DNA of 64,000 bases from Xylocopa sonorina (taxonomy: Eukaryota; Arthropoda; Insecta; Hymenoptera; Apidae). Made by a program: the position numbers and the translations under genes. Of the stretch, positions 10,527 to 22,900 are shown one piece after another (position 1 is the stretch's first letter; each line of letters opens with the position of its first letter). The notes below the pieces were generated by a model. The model had not been told where the DNA came from. It saw only the letters and a program-made list of their open reading frames with translations, and did not search any database. The stretch is taken from positions 7,812,001 to 7,876,000 of the forward strand of contig NC_135201.1 of assembly GCF_050948175.1 (NCBI RefSeq), given 5' to 3'.

Positions 10527-10964
10527 AGAATTTTAAATAACAGAATATTTATAGATTCAATTTTGAAAAAGAATCATAAATGTAATTCGACGACAGGTTA
10601 ATAAATTGCAAACACTGTCCAAATTTGTATTAGAACAGTTTAAAACATTATCGTAGCCAAAAACATAACCTCTTAGCGTACTCGAATTTTGCAAATAAAA
10701 AAAAGCATCGATTCAAAACACATATGTAATTTGTTAATCGTTCACGATACAGTAAAAGATTTTATTTAACGTCAACCAACCGATGTATCGCTAAACGCTG
10801 CATCTATTCTAAAATAAAAGAACTAGAATGACAAATTACTGGTGATTTTCACTTTTCCGTCGAATCTTGCGCGTACACTGTGTGTATACACGCAGATTAA
10901 TTATATACAGATATTTGTCAAACTCTTTTGTTTACCAATCACTAAAGCATCCGACGAAATTATA

Positions 10965-12112
10965 ATGAGCGACGATGATCGAGACATCGATATCGAGAGT
11001 GATGTAAGTCCTTAAAGACGCCCCATCGACTAAACTTATCAAAGACATCGTTTTTCAGGAAGGTGACGACTCCGATTCTCGACAGAGGCATTCAAATAAC
11101 ACCCAATATTACTCCCAAGTAAGTTCATCGTTCGCTATTTCTTCTATCTTCGCTTTCTAATTCCGTTCACTTCGCGATATTTCTTATTCGATCAATATTA
11201 CAAACGTATATTCTCGATAAATTGCACAATATTGATATTCTTGAGGTTAGGTTGACGTTTTCCGCTCCATTTAATCAACAAGTCGATGAAAACGTTTCTC
11301 TGTTCTCACTGGATTGTTCAAACACGTTTTCAAAGGCAACGAAAGTATTCTAATCAATACATCTTTACTAAACTTTAAAATTGTATTCTAAATCTGATTG
11401 GAAAACGATCAATTTTAATACATTTAAAGCGCATCGGGATGTATTCGATAGCGATAGTCTTTGGCTAAAGGTAGCGATTAATGTTTGGTAATTACAGCTT
11501 GAAATGCTTGAACGACGGTATAAAAAGTAGAGAGTAACGAAGTTATACTTTCAGGCAGAAAAACGTGCACACCACAATGCGCTGGAACGCAAACGCAGGG
11601 ATCACATTAAGGACAGCTTCTCGAGCCTTAGAGATTCTGTACCCGCATTGCAAGGAGAGAAGGTTGCAAGTAGAGCGCAAATACTCAAGAAGGCCGCTGA
11701 ATATATACAGTTTATGCGGCGTAAAAATACCTCGCATCAACAGGATATCGATGACTTGAAACGACAGAATAATCTGCTAGAATCCCAAAGTAAATAGTAA
11801 CGTAAAAACTGGAATACATTCATACGTAATACTCGAGTAGAGTTTACAAAGAAAACTTAATAGTGTTTCAATTCTATTGTAGTTTTATTTTATTTATTGA
11901 TAAGTATTCAGTGCTCTACTATGTTTGCAGTTCGGGCGCTTGAAAAAGCAAAGATAACAGGCAACTTTGCTGCGGAGACGTGCGAAGTGACTAAATCAGA
12001 AGGGGTACCAATGCCTGGATACAATGACACAGAGTCAGAATCTTCGGACAGCGAGACGAGCAGGACGGTACGCCAGTCGAAAAAGCTGAAAGTTGGAGGC
12101 CTCCATCATTGA
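10965..12112 (+). CDS. Max, bHLH-leucine zipper transcription factor
   Basis: Max is the obligate dimer partner of the Myc/Mad/Mnt network and binds E-boxes (CACGTG) in the nucleus. The coding exons are 10965-11003, 11059-11118, 11555-11789 and 11931-12112, giving 171 residues with all GT-AG phases consistent. Residues 1-33 are acidic and Ser/Asp-rich. The basic region at 36-48 includes HHNALERKRR, with H40, E44 and R48 at the DNA-contact positions known from vertebrate Max. Helix-loop-helix follows to about residue 90, then a zipper containing QQDIDDLKRQNN at 95-106. The tail is Ser/Glu-rich with a basic stretch near the C-terminus (RQSKKLK), a likely nuclear signal. The start ATG is the first in frame and opens an acidic MSDDD N-terminus typical of Max. 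V70 in the loop is an extra residue compared with vertebrate Max as I know it. Exon 2 (60 nt, in phase) could be skipped without a frameshift. Confidence 0.96.
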
Positions 12113-12625
12113 CCACTGGTTTGATCCAATCCCTCGTTCTTGCAAAAATTTATTTTTTCGTCGCAACCAAACTCTATATAAATATTTATTTCCAAAAAAA
12201 AAAAAAAAAAGATATAAGACACTCGCTCGCTGAGCAAAAGACAGGATGGAATGAAAATGAATCTTTCAGCGGAGAATGTCTTAGAACCAGTGTACAAAAT
12301 ACAAACTGTAGGTAATATTGCTTCATTCGAGTCGAATTGTCGGTGAAACAATACATTGGGAATTCTTCGAAGCAACCTTCGAAAATATTCAATTGAATAG
12401 CTGAGTAGAAAAGAGGATAACACTGGTACCCCCTTTCGTCGAATCTTAGAAGTCTTTCGTGCTTTTCCAAAATGTAGGATATATGAAATGTTATCCTTTT
12501 ATCGCGCAGCTCTTCAATTTATACATTTATAGAAAGTTTGGGATAATTTCATTGATTGAATAATTATTTCATATAAGGAGTAAGTAATATTGTATCGCTG
12601 CATATGCTTGTTTATTTCTTTTAAG

Positions 12626-12645
12626 TCACTGTATCGATACAGTGA
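12626..12645. promoter_or_regulatory. 20-bp perfect palindrome around a DRE-like core
   Basis: The sequence tcactgtatcgatacagtga is perfectly self-complementary and has TATCGATA at its centre. TATCGATA is the core of the DNA-replication-related element bound by DREF in flies. Its position in the Max 3' flank is unusual for a promoter motif, so its function is uncertain. Confidence 0.4.
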
Positions 12646-15455
12646 ACAACTTCGGTTAAAGTAATGTTGATAAAAAATCTTTCGATCATTTTATTAGTAC
12701 AATTCCGAGCATTTCAATATATATAATTTTTGTAAACGTTCTAATATCAAATAGTAACCTTTATTTGATATATATTTGCAATTGTTTAATTATTTATTAC
12801 AGTCACTGTTTATATAGATATGTCGATGAATGAAAAATTACCGAACGTGCGCTCTTGTAAATGAAATTTTTTAAATTATTTTATTATCTGTATGTGAATA
12901 AGAGTTTAATTATATTAATAAAAATTTTAATATTATTAGAAGATAAATAAAAATTAGGAAAGAGAAATTATTCTATTGTTTAGTCGATTATTGACCTTAC
13001 AAGTGTGTGTACTGTAATAAACGGATATTGGTAATGGTGCAATATACATTTTGATTAAAATATAGTTTGTTTTGAATACAAATATTTCTTGTACTTTGAC
13101 CCCGATGAAACCTTTGTAAATAGGCGAAAAGTACAGAATCAAATTAATCGATGATAGAATAATGTTTAAAATTATAGCAATAAAACATTGTAATCCATAA
13201 TGTTAAGAAATTTATTTTCCGAATTATCCAAAATTTGTTAGTATCAAGTGTAAAACTCTATTAAAAACTTGTACTCATTGAACATTGAATTATTATATTT
13301 ACATTCCTTGCCCCTTATACTTTATTTTAAAAATCAATTATCTATCTTCCCCCTTGTTATCAATGCTACAAATTATTGTCTCTAATTTCTATGTGATCTC
13401 AAATCATTTTTGGAACATATATATAGTTTCATCTTTGATGGCATTCATCCTTTGTCTGAATACATTTTCCTAGTAACTTTCACATTTTACAATTTCGGCA
13501 CAATATTGATACAGACTGCTGCGTAAATTCTGATCAATTATCTAACACTAACGCACAATCAGTGGCCGACAGTCGCCCAATGGGGAGTGGCTCTATCTAG
13601 TGTTACAATTTCTCATTGATTGGCCACATTTATGTTGGTATCAAAAAATTGGTCAAAATCAATGCAACAGTCTGCATTTACAAATTTCAATATACGTAAC
13701 TAGATCACGACAAATACTTTGAATTTTATTTAATTATAAGAAAACAATATCAATTTACATGTAGAAAAAAAAGTACCAAGTTTAAGTCCCTTAGTTTTTT
13801 AACTCCCTGTCAAACATTTCATACAGGAGAAAATATGCTCGGATGAATATGTTTCATTTAACAGAAGTCCTGCGAAGAATAGAATGCAAAGAAAAATGAA
13901 TACAATTTGTCAACGAATGCGTATCAAATTGAGTATCTGAAAGCGTTCACAAGATAGTCTAAAATATTCTAAAAAGGAAAATACTTGATTTCAATTTTGA
14001 ATCGTATACTATTTTATAATTTAACTTTGCCATTTTACATTTTACTAAATACCTTATATATCATGTAAAGAATAAATCTTTTATACGTACTAGCTATCAA
14101 CAAATACCATTAAAGACAAAACATCTATCATAAAAAATCAAAAGTATACAATATACATTATTACATATCTCTTAATTATACAGTAATTATATCTATATGT
14201 GAACAAAGTAATTTACTATTATCTTTAAAAAGGCGTTTATATAAATATAGAAAAAATTAGATGAACATATGTTCTACTTAACCTTATTTTTAAAATGCTA
14301 CAATTTTCATATTATATTAAGTTTTTCAACAAATTAAATTAATGTTACCGACTATTTTCAATTGTTCACGATTATGTATATATATGTATATATAAATAAG
14401 TTAATAAATAAATACGTATGTACATATGTAACTATACTGCTTTGCACTTTACAAAAACTTATTGCATAAATGTTCCTGTTATAACGAAAGAGTGCAATAC
14501 GCGCGTCAGCTGTGTTCAAAATGAAATTAAAGTACTTAAAACAGATGATCCATAAACCATTGGGCAATAATTGTTATGGAATTTAATATATTTGCATGTG
14601 AACTATTAAATATCTATAAATAATATTTCCATGGGCATGTTGTGGTAAAATTAATTTCACTGAACTCAATTTTTCCCTCGAAAATGAAATTTCATTCGAC
14701 GATTTTGAGTTTTTTTACAGTTGCATCACGATATCCTCGAACGCAATTCTTGGGAACGATTTCGATAAAATCTATTCACCATACGACATGCAACTTCAGA
14801 AAGATAATACATGCGCGAGCTTCCTCGATGTTTCCTTAATACACGAAATGCTTGTATCCTTTTGCAGCGCGACAAAACGATCCTAAATCCGTCGTTTTCC
14901 GATAATTCGCCTCGGAAACGGAACGAAAATGCAATCGTACGCATAAAAGAGAAGATACACAGTTAACATACAATTTTGCAGGGAATCGTAGAAAATCATA
15001 TGACTTGTCTTACCGCGTTGAATATTTAATCTCCTCGTACTCGTCGAAGGGATCTTCCTATCAATTCGAGTCCCACGAATGCGGCGATACGTGCTCGAAT
15101 GGATGAATATCAAGATTTTCGAAATTTTCCAATAGAGGTTATAAATGCCGCACGAGAAAAACTGTTAATTACCAACACACATGTACTACTTTGATAAAGA
15201 GCGTGTAACAATATTTACAATGAAACGAGTGATTCGTAGATTTCTGATAGTAGAAAGTAGTTGTTCATCCGAGCACAATTTCTCTTATCGAGCACACATT
15301 ACCCACACAAACTGCGATAATTTATTTGAAAAGTAATGATCGTAATGCACGGATACATTTCAATTTTCATTCGAGCAATTGATATTTACGTGGTTATTGT
15401 CCTTTTTCAAACATTTGTACATGTATGGTTTTTAAAAATATAACTCTCTTGTGTT

Positions 15456-15521
15456 GTTATATATATATATACATACATACATACATACATACATACATGT
15501 ACATACATACATGCATACATA
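15456..15521 (+). repeat. (TA)n / (CATA)n microsatellite
   Basis: A TA run passes into tandem CATA/ACAT tetranucleotides with two interruptions. Confidence 0.9.
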
Positions 15522-15900
15522 TTTTTATGAAAATTCATTGTACTGTATATCAGAAATAAAAGGAAGAACAGTTACATTTCCGCCTCTCACGTTGGCTGCA
15601 CAAATTGCGCGCGGCTAACTTCACCTCGTCGCTCCTGCGCTGTAAATTTGATTTTCAAAATACAATAATTCATATCGTCTAGAATACACATTCGTCCTAG
15701 GCTGGTAAAAATTTTAAATCATTGAAAAAAATCTTACGCAACGTAGACATTTAAAAAATATCATTCCAAATAGAGCATCCTTTTCGTCGTACGATTTAAA
15801 TTTCTATCTCGTACTCCGATGATCGCTGTTGCACGCTACCCAGTTTAAGTCTCGGGTACACTAACCAATAGCACAAGAATACAATAAACGCGCAAAGATG

Positions 15901-16328
15901 CGTGCAAGGCGGAACGTTTTCAAAAAGAAAAAGAAAAAAAAGAGGATAAATTTTCGATAAAATTGCTGAAAGGACGAAAAGAAGAGCCGTTTGAAGTGAG
16001 CTGTGAAATTCCGTTCCCGATTCGATTCGAGCGGCTGGTTGTTAGGTGGGGGATAGAAGGGAGGTGTGATAACGGTTAGGAGTCTCGTCCAACCACGAGA
16101 GGAGCTAGTAGCGTTCGCCTGGCAGTATGAGGCGGCGTGGGGCTAGGGACGATGCATGGGCTGCGACTAGGAGGCATTTGGGAGGTAGGGAGGGCATGCG
16201 AGCGGAGCACAGTTCAGTAGTCGCCATTGCAAGTCCCCCCGTGCTCTCGTATTCGTGACACTCGGACGCGTGGAGCCGATTTTCCGCTAACCTAATCTCC
16301 CCGCGAGGGCCCAAAGTGTGCCCCCCCG
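15901..16328 (+). promoter_or_regulatory. Probable MED26 promoter and 5' UTR
   Basis: GC and CpG rise immediately before the MED26 start codon, with G-rich strings (gtgggggatagaagggagg near 16046) and no TATA box at a normal distance. CpG-rich, TATA-less upstream DNA is usual for housekeeping genes such as Mediator subunits. The transcription start cannot be fixed from sequence. Confidence 0.45.
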
Positions 16329-19300
16329 ATGCAGAGATATTGCACCGAGCTCACCGAAAGATTGTTGAAATCACTTGATAAGGAATACAATGTAAGTAGC
16401 GGAATGAATCCGCGATGCGCCGTCCGTCCGTTCACGCAAACGGCTATCGGGCCACTCTCGATCCCCCGTGCGCCGTGTGCCTGTACCAGTGGCGTGCGCG
16501 AGAGTCACTAAGAATGTAGTGTAGCGGCGGCTCCGCGTGTGAGTGAGTAATACGCTTCCTGTGTGTACGTCCGATGCCAGTCGACGAGTATCCCCTTTGC
16601 ACGAGTGTGTGCACCCACCGTCGGGAACGTAAACGCGTTGTCGACTACCTGGAGCATAACCTCAATGTACACAGGTGGAATGACCGAAAATCGAGATGGA
16701 ACTCGCCGAGGATCCGCTTTCGTTCCCGTCTCTCGTTTCTGGGAACAGCCTCCACTGTTTTAGACACACTGTTACACCCCGGGATACCGCACTATATTAC
16801 CGCCAACTTGCATTATCATTTCTCGTACCTTCGTGAATCACTGGCATTTAACACGCCCGCGGTCCTCGCTACGTCTACCCGGAGTAATATTCCGCGTACC
16901 AGATCCAGAACGCCTCTCGTCTCTTCTACCCCCTTTATTTTATTCTACCATTTCTCGCGTACACCGTTCCCCCTGGCCCGATCGCCGTTTTCACGAACTT
17001 TTCCCCGGATAAACGTATGCATCGCCGCGAGTCGAAACGCTTCTCGCTCGCTGCAGATTAAAAAAAATGTATATAGACACGTGTTGATTATTTATATTCG
17101 TTGTATTTGTTGAGAATTTTATACGTTCGCATATGCGTATATCCATGTATATATCATGTACCAATAACGAAATTGCACTATTATTGTTTACCTTTTGCAG
17201 TTCGTAGGGATTCGATCATTCATTTTTCACCGTGCAATTCACACGTTGTCGAACGATAAAACATAGAATCGAGACTCTTTTGTTACGTTCCGAATTATTA
17301 ACGTATAGATCGTAAATATTGCAAATATATTATTGTCGCTAAAACGATGATCGTTTGCTGTTTAAAAAAGTATAGAGAACGTTAAATGTAGATATTAATT
17401 TATTAATGTTTTAACATTTTTTGTGTACCGTTAAAACGTTTGATTAAAGCATTTTATTAAGTATTGAATCTAGACCTTTTTATTTAACTTGTTTAATTTA
17501 GTGAAGCCACTTGGGTGATGTAAGAGAATTTGTGGAATGTGTACAAAATGTTTTTAAATGAATTTAACATAAATTATTTATTCATTTCCGTTTTTAGTAA
17601 TAATTAAAGCCGATTGAATGAAATTGCACTAATCTGTTTTCATAATACAATGCAGTGAATATCTATTAATATTTCATATGTTATGTAAAAACATGCAATG
17701 TGGCAACAACAATTTGTAGCAATTATTCAATTTGCGCAAAGGTATTTATACTAATTTATACAAATATTATACAGAGAAAAATTAGAGAAATGGGCAGCTT
17801 GTGTATATTATTATAAAAGAATCTTTTCAATTACAATATATGGTTAACTTTCTATAAAATCGTTTGAATTTGTTATAAACTATACTCTGCGAAGGAATAA
17901 TATTTCATCAAATGAACTGATTCTTCGAAATGACATGGTTAATAAAATTTACTAGGTCATCGACATGGGAGCTGTTGTGGATGTCATTACGGCCCTGGAA
18001 AAGACGGCGATCACTAAAGAGGTGCTTGAGGTAATAGCTATACAAATATAGTATATTAAACTTTACAATTTTATGATACTCAATAGAGTGCATCATCTTG
18101 TCGCTATATAAAATTAATTTATGAAGTTACGCCGAATATTTCCACAGAGCACGGCAAGTGTACAAGTGTTTTGTTATCACACTGTACTTTGTTGCTTTAA
18201 GTCAATCGACTACCCACTTATTTATACTAGTTTTAATTCAATTTGAACATATTCCAGATTACAAGGCTTGGAAAATACATTAATGAACTCAGACGAAAAA
18301 CAAACAATGACGCTTTGGCAAAGCGTGCAAAGGATTTGGTACGGCGATGGCGAGATATGGTTCTACCCTCTGCCCATTCTACTCCACAACCTACACCAGC
18401 AGACACAGCACCACCTGCTCTTAACGGAGCAAAACCACATAGCCCTGCATTAAGATGTTTCAAACCACAGAGTCCGGCATTAAGAGGTCTAATGCCGCCT
18501 CAAAGTCCATTGTTGAGAGATACTACCCCACTCAGAGTAAGTAGCTAACGTTTTCTTTTTTCATTTGTATCGTATATAAATACCTTTGCTTAAGTAATAA
18601 ATATTGTGCGTCAGTGTATGTATTCTATGAGCATAAGTAGGTGGAAAGTAAGAAAAGTAATAATTATTCTCCAACAAATATTGAATTAATTTTTGTGCGT
18701 AATACATTTTCCATTCAGGAAAGACAGTTGAAAATACGATATCATTTCGATTACAGGTTCTTAGCCCAGTTCTGTCTGCGCATAGTGATCATTCGCATTC
18801 TCCTAACTCATCATCAAACAAGCAGTCAATTACAGTGACCAGCAACCACAGGACGAGTTCCGACGTGCCACCGACGCTCGGCTCGTCGAGCCAACACCAC
18901 TCGATCGAAGCAGTGCCACGAACTCACAGTTCAAACAAACGCCTTCGAAAAGATGAACACATAAAGGACCAACAAAATTATCAGCATCACGACTCAGACT
19001 CAATCACCGAAAGTGAACCCTTCGTTAAGAAACAACGCCTAAACGGCGAGAATATAAGTGGTAATTTAAATATGCAAGTGCCTAGCCCCGCAATTAAAGA
19101 AAGAATCTCTGATCAGTTTACGGAGTCTTCCACCGATCCTGACGATTCAGGACCAAAGAAACGTGGTAGAAAGAAGGGCAGTAAGTCGACGAAGAAGCAG
19201 CCCGTGCTGGAGGATCGCGTGAAGGAGAAACTAGCTAGTATCTCGAGGAATCCTAAGTTAAAGACGACGCAGGAGCTGCTGGCTGATTTACGGGCACGCG

Positions 19301-19980
19301 GCACTAATTCTAGCGTTAATTCGAGTGCTCTACCTAGTCAAAGTGTAGAATCGCCCAGCATGGATGACGTTCTGAGGGGTAGCAACGAGCAACAAGTATC
19401 CAAGTTTCTTCGCGGCCCCCAGAACAATTTGTCCCATAGGAACGCAGTTTCGGAGGCGTCGCCGGAAAGCCGGCTGAAGCCCACGGAAAACTGTCAGGAC
19501 GTCGTCGCATCATCCAAGTGCGACGAGTCCGGTTTAGTGTACAAAGAAAAGTCAGTTACGAATGTTGTTCAGAAAAGCCAACCCGAGAAGTGTCAGGATC
19601 TAACGGTCGAAGAGATATTGGCCAAGTTACCGCCTATAGATCCGAGTACGGTAGATTGGAGTGATTGTGAAACGGAATCGACGGATGATCGAAACAGTAC
19701 CGAATACCGACCTAGAGAAGTCACTGCGGAGGATATAGAAAGGTTACACGCGCAGTGTATAGAAGGACTGAACGGGAACTTCCAACCTAAATTGTCCTCT
19801 TTAACTTCGACCTCTAACGAGAAGCCAGAAGTAAAGGATGACGTAAAGTCGGAAGTAAACGGTGTAAACAATGTGTATAGTCAACCAGACCAAGAATTTC
19901 GTGAATGGCATCAGATGCTAGCTAGGCCCAGTTACAATGGCCAGATCCTCCACATATTGCCTTATGTTATTATTGATTAG
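16329..19980 (+). CDS. Mediator complex subunit 26
   Basis: MED26 is a nuclear Mediator subunit that helps recruit TFIID and elongation factors to RNA polymerase II. The exons are 16329-16391, 17956-18030, 18258-18536 and 18757-19980, all in phase, giving 546 residues. Residues 1 to about 84 form the TFIIS N-terminal (LW) helical domain: LTERLLKSLD, then ITALEKTAITKEVLE, then LGKYINELRRKT and LAKRAKDLVRRWR. Next comes a proline-rich linker with three SPxLR repeats (about residues 114-133), a Ser/His-rich and basic region (KKRGRKKGSKSTKK), and the conserved end-region motifs EILAKLPPIDP and ARPSYNGQILHILPY. The start ATG fits the family N-terminus. The first intron (about 1.56 kb) begins CpG-rich and holds an open frame at 16574-17113 that I regard as chance. 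Possible polyadenylation signals lie more than 1.5 kb downstream (for example 21603-21608). Confidence 0.95.
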
Positions 19981-22900
19981 TAATTTTATTATCTTATTCT
20001 ATTATTATCCTGAAAAAAAAACTTGTGAAGAATCCCTGCAAAATATTAAAGAGATTGATCGACGATCAATCTATTAAACCGATTTCTATTGCAATTTATG
20101 ATTGCTCTTTATTTCTATAAAATGCTCACGTTAGTACCACCCTTGTCACTCATTGTCGACTCTCATTAATTAATCGAATTGATACTTCGATCGTTTCAAA
20201 GTTATTAAATCGACCACGCTACTAAAGGAAATACAACTGGGAATTATTTTCTAACGTGATTATCATTCTCGAGAACGTTCGTTATCATTGCAATTATTAA
20301 TTTTACTTTATTCATTTATTATCGTTATCGTCGATATAATCATCTTCGTCATCGACATCACAAAATTACCTTTATTATTATTGTTATTGTTGTTATTATC
20401 ACCGCTACTATTATTGCTATTATTATCATTCGCATCATCATTATTCATAATTGACGTAGAAGCATCTCTTAGGCAAAACAGAAGCATGAGAAAACAAATG
20501 GTTGAAAAAAAAAGTCCGTGATACGGAGTCTCTTGATATACATACATGTGTAACACTTTAACTCCAACACCTGTGACAGTGTATTAACAAATTCAAAAGA
20601 TACTCTTTGAAAAAGGCTTCTTTTTCGTCGTCTATATTGTATTATTACTATTATTACCATCATCATTTTCATTGGCATTGATATTGCTTGTCATTACTGC
20701 TGTATTATAAAAACATTAGGGAAAACCAATTACAGATGACAGAAGTAAACAACCGAAGTGGGCAGTTATTGGGCGACTGTAAACGAAAGAATACCTAGAA
20801 CACAAATGTATATTAGTTTTTTTAAAAACTCAACTATGAAATTTTTTATAAACACTCGAACTAGATGAACAGATTTAGGGAAAGAAATTTTTTTACAGGA
20901 AACATCAACAATCATTTGTGTCAGACAATACAATGAAATTGATCCACTTCCTAGGAATAATTCTTCTGAATTATTTCGTTTTCGGTTTCTTTTTTTTTTT
21001 TTTTTTTTTTTTAACATGAAACGAAAGGCACATAATCGAAGTGAAATAATACAGTTCAACCTACGCATGAAAAGAAAGATTATTTTAGGAGCGTGAAAAA
21101 GAAAACGTATGAGAAATTAAGAGCAGACATCTTATTTGCTGTAAAATATTGTTCGGTTCGTTGAGACAAATATTATTTGTAAGCCATCCTTGAGGAATGA
21201 TACGAGGCAAAAAGTATAAGGAATGATTATAGCAAAGTGTGTAGTATTGTATGATGTGACTAAAAAGAGGAACGATGCTATAATATTCTCAAATGCTTTT
21301 TGAACATAGTAATATTTTGTTTATGAATTAAAAATATTTATTGAAATGTACAGAGACCGTCATCTAAGTATAATACGAAAACATAATTTTTTGCGCGTGG
21401 TAAAAGTAGTCAAACCGAATATAACGCGGGGCCTTAATTAAAGATTAAAAGTTAAAAAAAAGATACTTGTCTAATAAGGTATTATGTTGCATATACTTCT
21501 AGGGGAAAGTAATACGATTCGAGTGCATTGTAAATTTTTCTATCCCAGTCTTATTTCGTACATTGCAAACGCAGTGCAGTAAGATGAAAGTAAAGATCTA
21601 TAAATAAAATGGTAAAGAGAAATTTTTGTTTTTTTCAAAGATTACAGTAAAACACACCCGATTATATTGACGGAAAAGAAAAAGATGCATTATGTGCAAT
21701 GTTCAACGTTCCAGTGCAACGTTTCAATTATCATAAAATTGTGTACCTTTTTTTTTTTGAAAACAAAATAGGATGGGAAAATTTTAATTGCTTAAAAGAT
21801 GTAAATAGGTCGTTCGAGATCAGAAAACACTGGAACCAAAATATATTAACAATTTTCCGTAATAATCAAATAATATTATGTGTTATGTAAAAAAAAAAAC
21901 AAAAAACAAAAACAGAGAAAAAAAAATGTACATACTATGCAACTATACCGTGTATAATGAAAGCTTTGTGAAACATTATTGAATTAGAAAAGAAAATGTC
22001 TGATTTTATATGTGTTCATTTTTTAATGATAGCAGCCACCTTTTGTTTGATTTCACTTTGCGATTAGATTGTTTTCCCGAGCAACTTGAACGTTAAACGC
22101 TGAAAAAGTATCGAGAGGATCGCTGGTGAGCCTTTTTTGTTTCGAATCGAGAGCGTCGTGAAATAATAACGATCGAAATATAGTGAGATGTTTCCAAAAG
22201 AATGTACATATAAATATTTCTAGTTTCTCGTGTTAGTTGCCCAGTTTATATTAATTAAAATGCCTTGCTTTACGAGTATATAATAAGTATTTCGTTTATA
22301 CAGACATTTGTATACCTTTGTATTTAAGATTAAAGACACAAGTTAATATAATTAAATATCACAACACGCATGTAAGCACACAGTAGTTTCAAGATTGTTT
22401 AAGCGATTGTTTCTAATAATTTCTAAACATACAGTTTCATTTATTATCTAGATTATTTATGTAATTTCTAATTATATTAATTTCCTGTATATTTAGTTAC
22501 CTCAAGTAACAAGTTTTCTTTTTTTTTTTTTTTTTGTTTAAATTCTTGTTCTCTCGCTGTTCACTTCATTTCTGTTTTTTTTTTTTCAAATAAAACGCAT
22601 AGATGTCGTTTGCTATTGAAGTACCACGAAACTCGTTTAACTTGGATGGATTTTAAACAAACGTTGGTTTGCATACAATTCTCTATTATCGTTACAATTG
22701 CAGAACGTATGGTACGTTATTACGTAACGCATCGATAGCAATTTTCGAACTAATCAACGAAATTTATTCCGTACGAAGGGATAAAGGTTGATGTTGAACC
22801 ACGTTCGCCGATTGTTTATAACACGATGAACGATATTATATGAAACGAAATCTATATTTCTACAATGATGCGCTTGTACTAAAAAAAAAACGCAGTGTTT

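Larger units (their letters stand above)
12113..15900. other. Max 3' flank and intergenic DNA
   Basis: AT-rich and non-coding. AATAAA strings at 12917-12922 and nearby could end Max transcripts. A 20-bp perfect palindrome lies at 12626-12645. A small inverted pair (taacacta/tagtgtta) occurs near 13543-13605. An AT/CATA microsatellite lies at about 15456-15521. Open frames are short and unrecognised. Confidence 0.5.

Noticed and set aside
13540..13640. Inverted pair taacacta/tagtgtta considered as a small transposon
   Set aside because: Only 8 bp pair exactly, which is too short to support an element without copy-number evidence.
16574..17113. 179-codon frame in MED26 intron 1
   Set aside because: It sits in CpG-rich intron DNA, resembles no family and has no splice context; it is likely chance.
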